From Melieria omissa (taxonomy: Eukaryota; Arthropoda; Insecta; Diptera; Ulidiidae), in the NCBI GenBank assembly GCA_963971225.1, contig OZ020267.1, positions 30,445,298 through 30,509,297 of the forward strand: a stretch of DNA of 64,000 nucleotides, written 5' to 3'. Made by a program: the position numbers and the translations under genes. Each line of letters starts with the position of its first letter. Position 1 is the stretch's first letter. The notes under the pieces were generated by a model that ran no database searches, had not been told where the DNA came from, and saw only the letters and a program-made list of their open reading frames with translations. This document shows positions 58,027 through 64,000 of the stretch, one piece after another.

Positions 58027-58770
58027 TCAGGTGTACAACTTTGCTTCCGCCGTTTTCCGATAGGTGGCTGTACCGGCTGAGGCTGGTTGAAATACATAGA
58101 TGGTAATGCCTTTAAAGTGAGTGTGGACAGTGCCTAACGAATTGTCATCGCCGTTTCAGTGACAGTTGTTCTTGTTTTTGTATTATTCACGCTCGAAAAT
58201 GTCCGTTTATGTGCCCAATTCTCGCCATTTGCGGGAAGTTTTACTTTTCTGTTACAATTCGAAAAAAAAATGCAGCTGAAGCGCATCGAATGCTCTCAGA
58301 AACTTACGGTGATGCTGCTCTGAGTAAAAGAACGTGTCGGGAGTGGTTTCAACGTTTTAAAAATGGTGATTTCGACATGACAAAGTCATCCTCCAACACG
58401 ACAATGCTCGGCCTCACGTCGCAAAAGTGGTCAAAAAGTACCTGGAAACGCTGAAATGGGAAGTCTTGCCCCACCCGCCGTATTACCCAGATGTCGCCCC
58501 TTCTGACTTCCACCTATTCCGTTCGATGGCACACGGCCTGGCAGATCAACATTTTCAATCCTTCGAAGAATTGGAAAAATGGATTGCTTCATGGATAGCG
58601 TCAAAAGAGGACTCCTTTTTTCGAGCCGGGATCCGAAAATTGCCGGAAAGATGGGAGAAAGTTGTCGCTAGCGACGGACAATACTTTGAATAATACATCT
58701 GTAAGCACTTTTTCGCAATAAAGCTTTTAATTTTGGAAAAAAAACGGCGGAAGCAAAGTTGTACACCTGA
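58027..58770 (+). mobile_element. Mariner element, internally deleted, copy 2 (744 bp), ends intact
   Basis: TA (58025-58026), TCAGGTGTACAACTTTGC..., and at the right ...GCAAAGTTGTACACCTGA followed by TA (58771-58772). The inverted ends pair for about 30 bp. It is nearly identical to copy 1 over shared parts but lacks a different internal stretch. Both ends are present, so it could still be moved in trans. Confidence 0.95.
58199..58693 (+). pseudogene. Mariner transposase, deleted and frameshifted
   Basis: The ATG at 58199 starts the same N-terminus as at 2322. The A-run after TTCG has 9 A, where 8 would keep frame; copy 1 has 7. A second frame carries NAAEAHRMLSETYGD and RTCREWFQRFKNGDFD. 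An out-of-frame internal deletion then joins directly to DNA encoding VILQHDNARPHVAKVV (second catalytic Asp). YSPD-type residues (here YYPDVAPSD, third Asp, DD34 spacing kept) run to the stop at 58693. The helix-turn-helix second half and the first Asp are absent. Confidence 0.88.
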
Positions 58771-58949
58771 TATATAGTATACATCAGGAGGGTTATGAGA
58801 ACGTCGAAACGAGGTCTATCCCCCTCCCGAAGAAATGCCTGACGGAAGTGCCGGGGGGGTAAACCGGACACGTGAGAGATGGTTTTAGTGAAGTTCATGT
58901 CCCACAACACTGACGGGGTTTTGGCTTTCGATGCTTTCCATCTCTATAA

Positions 58950-60376
58950 AAAAGAAGAAGAGGGCTATCATAAGTACGCCTGACATTTATATCGGGGCCG
59001 AGGAACTTCTGAGTCAAAAGAACGTCGATATTCTTACGATCAAAAATCCTGAGATGGCAGGAGGGAAACTATCACACCAAAATTGGGTGTTGTTTAAGGA
59101 TTACAAACCGAACTTAGTCATAAAAAGAGCTTGGCAGGAATATCAGAAACATATCTGGTGGGTCAGTACATGATAACCTGGTACAGGGATGGCTCCTTAA
59201 CGCAGAAAAGTACTAGAATCGGTGTACCCTCCAAGATTGGTGTATACTGGTAGTTACTCAGAAACCATGGGTAAGCACACTACCGTATTTCAGGTGGAAA
59301 TACGTCATAAATATAATATATATGACATAATGAATAACATATATGACATGTCATTCGTTATGTCATGACAAATATATTTCATATGTCATTGAAATGTGTA
59401 CCTACTTCAATTTAGCAAAGAGTTACCATAACCGGAAGATAGCGGTCCTTTACGATAGCCAAGTGGTAGTCAAGGCATTAAGATCATACCATGTATCCTC
59501 GAAACTGCTATCGGAATGCCCTGAGAAGCTAAACAAACTTGGCATCTACAATCAGGCCCCCCTCCCCCATGTCGAAACAATCTAGCAAACGCAGCACTCA
59601 GACATTACATACGTCCACTGTACTACGACTTGATGTTCCCTGTGTTTTGAATCTACCCGATCTCCGAAGAAATCTGCTTAGATCCTGAGGTGCCAAGGAG
59701 CCAAAGTGGTCACTTCTCAACACATCAGAGTCAAACGTCTAAAACCTGATTCGGGCTTACGTGGGGCAGACACTGAGTTCCGGGTCACGTTGGAATTGAA
59801 AGAAATGCATGAGAAGCTTGCTTCGAGGAATGCTTCTACCCGCTTTGTGGGCCCAGAAACTTAGTGTCATTTGGGGAAAAATAACTTGATCTACATAGAA
59901 ATCAAAAGATAATCAGCAGGAATCAATGCTGGGGAAAACCAACCAGATTTAAAATGTTAAATGTCGTTTACCGAGTCATACCACAAGAAAAGATGCGACG
60001 AATGTATGAAGATTTCTACAAGCATGCTGAGAGGGCATTGCAGGTTGAGTTATCTTTTACCATCTCCGGCCTTCTCTAGAACGAGATTGCGCACGGTGGA
60101 TTCAGATGTTATGAGAATGGACGAAGTTCATTCTCTCGCCCTGTGTGATCTCCTCAGATTCATTAATGAGTCCGGGAAATATGCACAGGAGAATCCATAA
60201 CTCCCTCTCCCCTTCCACCCACTTTCTCTTTTTCTTTTCCCATTCTCATTTCCTCTATCAACCTTTTTCCTGAACCTTAAGTACAATGGGCTATAGAGCC
60301 TGAGTGCTTGGGGTAATGACCTCCCTTAGGTTATTTCCTCGGCTCCCCTTCACATCCATCCATCCATCCATCCATC
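58950..60376 (+). pseudogene. LINE 3' half with RNase H and ATCC tail
   Basis: Frames in order: IYIGAEELLSQKNVDILTIK (58990-59050); then WYRDGSLTQKSTRIGV (59180-59225), which matches the WYTDGS start of LINE RNase H; then IAVLYDSQVVVKALRSYHVS (59430-59490), the DSQ catalytic-Asp region. CCGGGTCACGTTGGAATTGA (59780) encodes PGHVGIE, and the RGHCRLSYLL area (60027-60055) follows. A C-terminal LCDLLRFINESGKYAQ ends at 60200. The 3' untranslated part has ACAATGGGCTATAGAGCCTG, and (ATCC)n closes the element near 60376. Many frameshifts. Simple-repeat tail and RNase H point to the I group. Confidence 0.72.
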
Positions 60377-60685
60377 CCCGACAGTAATAATAATAATGTA
60401 CCCAGTTTAATTCACAACTCTATGCATTGTAGCACTAAATCTGAGATTATCTCTTATGAGATAAGTGCTTTAATGGTGTTTGACTGATCTAAATGCGTTC
60501 TCGTTTGAGGGCTGCGACATCTACCATCCTGCTTACTTAAGTACCTTCTTGATTCTCCATCAGCATTTCTCACGAACCTATTCTATTCCAACACCATGGA
60601 AATCACTCAATCCAGCTGACACTTCCTATGCCAGCAAAATGTCCTTTAACGGTGAATTGATTTAACGTACCCAATTCATGCAATG
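60377..60685. other. Non-coding sequence, no gene seen
   Basis: Short unique spacer. Its last 13 bases AATTCATGCAATG are the left target duplication of the next SINE. Confidence 0.4.
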
Positions 60686-61021
60686 GCAGCACCCGTGGCT
60701 CAGTTGGTTAGTGCGCGGTCCAGCGAGTCGCATGCAGAGCGACGCAAGTTCGAATTCTGCATGTAGTAACACCTAAAAACAAAATAACGGGAAACTCGTT
60801 TTCTCTTTCGGTGGCTGTCCTCTCAGCTGGAAATGGCAAACCTCTGAGAGTAAAAATTGCCTATGAAAAAGCTCCCAACCTGCCGTTCGGAACCGGCATA
60901 AAACTGTAGGTCCCTTCCACCCGCGTACAAAATTCACACGCACAACACGGGTGGTTGCGGGAAGCTAGGCCTTAGTCTCGCGTAAGCGGGCTGTCGTGCC
61001 AATCAATTAAATTAATTAATT
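60686..61021 (+). mobile_element. tRNA-derived SINE family 2, copy 1 (336 bp), 13-bp TSD
   Basis: AATTCATGCAATG flanks both ends (60673-60685, 61022-61034). A box TGGCTCAGTTGG (60696-60707) and B box AGTTCGAATTC (60747-60757) are spaced as in a tRNA gene. The body has TTTCGGTGGCTGTCCTCTCA, AAAAGCTCCCAACC, CTGTAGGTCCCTTCC and GGCTGTCGTGCCAATCA. The tail is (AATT)n. Not a functional tRNA: acceptor pairing and a mature 3' end are absent. Confidence 0.92.
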
Positions 61022-61034
61022 AATTCATGCAATG

Positions 61035-62487
61035 CCAACTGTGCAAATTAAAATTGAGCGCACTCTCGCGAATATTTCAGTCGCTGCGCGCATATTAAAA
61101 GCGCCAAATTGAACCTGGCTGCCGCTGTAGCTGCAACATATTTGCACTAATGCAATCTTAATAAACATAAATGAAAATGGTTGGAGCGCATATGGAGACA
61201 AAGCAGCCGTAGCATCGAGTGAGCGGAGCGAGTGCTCGCTGCTGACAATAACTCTTTGTTGCCACGGTTGGCAACATGCATCATCATCAACGTTCGTGCA
61301 CATCAGCAACGTTCAGGTTCCGTTGCCGCTCTTCAAGGCACGCAAACGGAATTTCCGTCTGTTACATTTGTTGCCACTGCCACTGTGACGCTTATTCATA
61401 TTTTTGTAATTTTGGCTTTTTGTTGTTTTGCACTTTTTGCAGCTTTTTGTTTTGCACTTCCGCCATGTGTTATTTGATTTTGCTACTCGGTCGCTGTTGT
61501 TGTGGTGTTGCTGCATTTCAGCGCGCAGCTTCCCGTCGCACTCGATGCATGGCTGTCGCTCACATTTCTCACTTCCGCTTTTATCATATTTAACCTTTTT
61601 CAGCTCAAGACAATGAATTCGCCGACAATTGCAGCGCATATATAATTTGGGGCGTTTGCTGGCCCCACTCCACCGCACCGCACCACACCGCGTTGCTTTT
61701 TGCGCGCATTTTATTTCCGTCGTGCCGGCGCCTCAAATGTAAACATGAAAATTGCATAATCCACGCATTGCGAATTTATGACTTGCAGCGCAGCGCTTAC
61801 GAGTGATGGAAATTATTATTATTGCAAAGCGCGTTTGTCCTACAAGACAAGACAAGCGTCAAAGAGATGGCGAGCGTCGTGCAGCGGCTATGACAGCGAA
61901 ATAAAGGAAATGCATCAAGTACACAATTTCCGACTTTTTCCTCGCTGTTTGTGCATTATTGTGCGAGTAGTTGTGTATGTTTTTTTTAATAAAATACGTT
62001 TATGATATATGCGCATGTGTATGCGTGTGTGTGTGTGTGTGCATGTGCCATGGTCGTAGCACTAAAGCACGGAAGAAGCGCACTTGACGTGGCGTGCAAA
62101 TTCGCATTCGCCAAGCAGCTTTGACTGCTACGAGCGAGTGGCGGCAACGGAGCAACATTCCAAAATGACATTTATGATATTTTAATAAAAGTGATGCTTT
62201 TAAAAGTTCACAGCATGTAACTTTGGTGCTCACTTTGTTTCTGGCAAAATGTTGAATACAAACTTTGATGCATTAAGTGAGATCAGATTATTTGTTTGAA
62301 GGCAGCCAGAATTGGTATTCAGTATAAGGATCTATAGTTCCACTTTAGTTAAAGGTACAAAACGGCCAAGCTAATAAAAATTTGGGCCTTCAGTAAATCC
62401 ACTTTTAAGTACTGAAAGAACAGAAAGGAAGAAGTGAGAGAACACTAATTCAAGGAGAACTGATCAACAAAACAAACCGTTTATAAT
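61035..62487. other. Non-coding sequence, no gene seen
   Basis: Unique-looking, moderately GC-rich around 61200-61750, with a GTGTGTGTGTGTGTG run at 62025-62040. Frames up to 121 aa are unrecognised. Confidence 0.4.
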
Positions 62488-62975
62488 TCAGCAACTTGCT
62501 ACTTCTTGGACCTCTGAAATCTTTACGGTTTCAAGAATACAATTTATTTTGTTCCTCCTTAGAATAATTTGAAGTTTTGTGAATAATACAAAATTAATAA
62601 AATTAATATTCAAGTTTAAAAAACATAAATAAGTTTTTTGAATATTATGTCTTTAGAAAGCGTAAAAAATTGTATCTTTAACACGTTCGCGGACAGTCAA
62701 TTTTTGTGGAAATTAGAAGAACTATCTTAAATTTGATTACACATATATTGTTGCAGTTGTCAGATTTTCGTATTTTAGCCCTTATACACATTGAATGATA
62801 TAGCATATTATTTACAAAAATTTCAGTTTATTTAAAATGTAATTAAAAAAATTGGCTTTACAATTTGAATGCTATAGCATTCACGTCCGCGAACGTGTTA
62901 AGTAATTTTATGTTAAAGCCAGAACGATATGTTTGGTGTCATGCGGCAACATTCTAAAAAACAGAGCAAAAATAA
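62488..62975 (+). mobile_element. Diverged copy of the 40001-41036 TTAA element
   Basis: Collinear with it: CTTGCTACTTCTTGGACCTC, ATGGTTTCAA-like ACGGTTTCAAGAATA, GAATAATACAAAATTA, TATGTCTTTA, then the MITE, then GTAATTTTATG, AAGCCAGAACGATATGTTTGG, GGCAACATTCTAAAAAACA. The terminal CCCTTTTTG ends and palindrome are not preserved here. Confidence 0.6.
62682..62897. mobile_element. TTAA MITE type 2 (216 bp)
   Basis: TTAA (62678-62681), CACGTTCGCGGAC at the left, GTCCGCGAACGTG at the right, TTAA (62898-62901). The 13-bp termini are perfect and differ from type 1. AT-rich non-coding interior. It sits at the position that corresponds to the MITE in 40001-41036. Confidence 0.9.
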
Positions 62976-63135
62976 AAAAAAAACATTGTTCAGAAATTTG
63001 TTGGTGTAACCTCCAAAAGACTAAGTCGAGAAATTACAAATTTTCCTCTCTCCCCAAATCTCCCCAAAAAAACATAACTAACTAACTAATTTTATGCTTA
63101 GGTTAGGCAGCCGATGGCCAAAGTCGCTAGTGCTG

Positions 63136-63240
63136 TTAGGTTAGTTTAGGTTAGGTTAGGTTAGGTTAGGTTAGGTTAGGTTAGGTTAGGTTAGGTTAGG
63201 TTAGGTTAGGTTAGGTTAGGTTAGGTTAGGTTAGGTTTAG
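63136..63240. repeat. (TTAGG)18 interstitial array
   Basis: Eighteen perfect TTAGG units (63146-63235) with TTAGTTTAGG and TTTAGG variants at the edges. TTAGG is the ancestral insect telomere unit. On the minus strand it reads (CCTAA)n and follows retroposon-like sequence. Confidence 0.97.
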
Positions 63241-63345
63241 GTTAGTACTCAGCTGCCCAAGTCGGGCCAGCATAGACCCTGTTGGATCCCTGGTATCAGT
63301 TACGGTTCCTAAGTGCTGTGGTTCGACGTAACAGTGATCGACGAG
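63241..63345 (-). other. Retroposon-like 3' sequence feeding into the CCTAA array
   Basis: Minus strand: CCAGGGATCCAACAGGGTCT, ATGCTGGCCCGACTTGGGCA, GCTGAGTACTAAC and then (CCTAAA/CCTAA)n. Position and tail style resemble the 3' end of a LINE or SINE with an (AACCT)n tail, as at 39204-39425. No coding frame to confirm. Confidence 0.35.
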
Positions 63346-63578
63346 AATGTGAATGTTGCTAAAGATATTTTAATTTTTAATTTAGTTGCATTTTGATGAG
63401 TTTAAATGGTATATGACTTCTCTATATTTTGTCAAAATTTCATAGCTTTTGGTTCACTGAAAGCGGAGTTTTTGAATATTTTTATGATTAGCACAAAACG
63501 AAGATCAAACAAAGAGCCAATACTTAGTTTTTCTGTAAACTTTCACTCAAACATTTCAACTAATGAACCAAGCGACTT

Positions 63579-63950
63579 AGCTTCAAGTGTTTGAGAGGAA
63601 GGTGCTTCACGAAATCGTTGACCCTATTCGTATTGGCGACGACTATCGAATACGAACCAATAACGAACTGTATGAGTTGGACATTGCACAGAGAATTAAC
63701 ATTCAGTGACTAGGCTGGCTTGGCTATGTCTTCCGTATGGTGGATGAAGCTCCGACGAAAAAATGTTCGGCGCGTTAGTTGGAGATCGACGACGAAGAGA
63801 GAGACCGTTGAGGAACCAAGGTAAGGGCGCTATTATCTCTTGATGTGAGCAACTGAAGAAATCGCACGAAAAGCAGAAACGCTTAGTGACATTAAATAAA
63901 ACGAAGAAACGCTTAAAGAATTATTTTCGCAGGCCGTAAATAATTATTCA
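63579..63950 (+). pseudogene. LINE remnant, same kind as 30284-30851
   Basis: Reads VFERKVLHEIVDPIRIGDDY, RIRTNNELYELDIAQRINIQ, a stop, LGWLGYVFRMVDEAP, and decayed GDRRRRER and KSRN pieces. Finally TTCGCAGGCCGTAA aligns with the RQAV end of the 30284 copy. It has RTNNELYELDIA, which is lost by deletion at 30560, so this copy preserves more of the ORF middle. The remaining bases to 64000 are AT-rich. Confidence 0.78.
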
Positions 63951-64000
63951 TGCTTAATGCATTAGTTAATTCTTTTAGCTTTGTAAAGGTTCACCTTTTC

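Noticed and set aside
60686..60760. tRNA gene
   Set aside because: A and B boxes are present, but there is no acceptor-stem pairing and the sequence continues into a SINE body with target duplications. The same applies to 18000, 35841, 39204 and 40672.
63136..63240. Chromosome end or functional telomere
   Set aside because: The array is only about 100 bp, has ordinary sequence including LINE debris on both sides, and follows retroposon-like sequence on the minus strand.

Overview
This 64 kb window is eukaryotic, AT-rich and almost entirely non-coding. I recognise no host protein-coding gene, rRNA or functional tRNA. Its texture fits a long intron or intergenic desert of a fly: CAA/CAG and CA/GT runs, short pentamer satellites, and mariner, hAT, TTAA-type and LINE debris. 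A tephritid-like dipteran is my best guess, but no host gene here proves it.

The recognisable content is a layered archive of mobile elements. DNA transposons include: (i) two internally deleted mariners of one family (2159-3060, 58027-58770), a third mariner of another family with intact termini (18769-19326), and two older mariner remnants on the minus strand (5290-5715, 26745-27090); (ii) a hAT-like family with ends CAGTGTTGCCAG and 8-bp target duplications (22735-23916, 27308-28003, 41411-41990, 56671-57252 and a fragment at 52391-52503); (iii) a second hAT-like MITE family with ends CAGTGGCACACA (36318-36663, 55829-55968); (iv) TTAA-flanked, piggyBac-like non-autonomous elements with four different termini (40001-41036, 40305-40547, 47741-48241, 62682-62897); (v) two foldback elements with TAA duplications, Harbinger-like (28508-28855, 56097-56405).

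Retroelements include: LINE 3' ends of at least two kinds. One kind has a C-terminal segment, a 3' hairpin and a TAAG tail (30284-30851, with relatives at 27225-28190, 35617-35840, 46680-46842, 63579-63950). The other carries an RNase H domain (17700-17935, 36063-36310, 38385-39960, 57290-58022, 58950-60376). Two tRNA-derived SINE families show A/B boxes and clear target duplications (18000-18358, 39204-39425, 35841-36062; and 60686-61021, 40672-40979).

Tandem repeats are the other main component: a (GTGAT)n array (5972-6549), (TAAAA)n arrays inside hAT copies (22896-23823 and 52020-52390), a 19-bp minisatellite of about 80 units (33806-35325), a pyrimidine-rich minisatellite (52505-53500), an AT-rich higher-order array (44855-45670) and 18 perfect TTAGG units (63146-63235).

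Nesting lets the order of events be read. SINEs lie in LINEs, a hAT lies in a LINE tail, two different TTAA MITEs lie at the matching site of two copies of one element, and a mariner splits a tandem repeat. I found no undescribed gene system; the most unusual signals are these nesting relationships and the microsatellites born inside a MITE.
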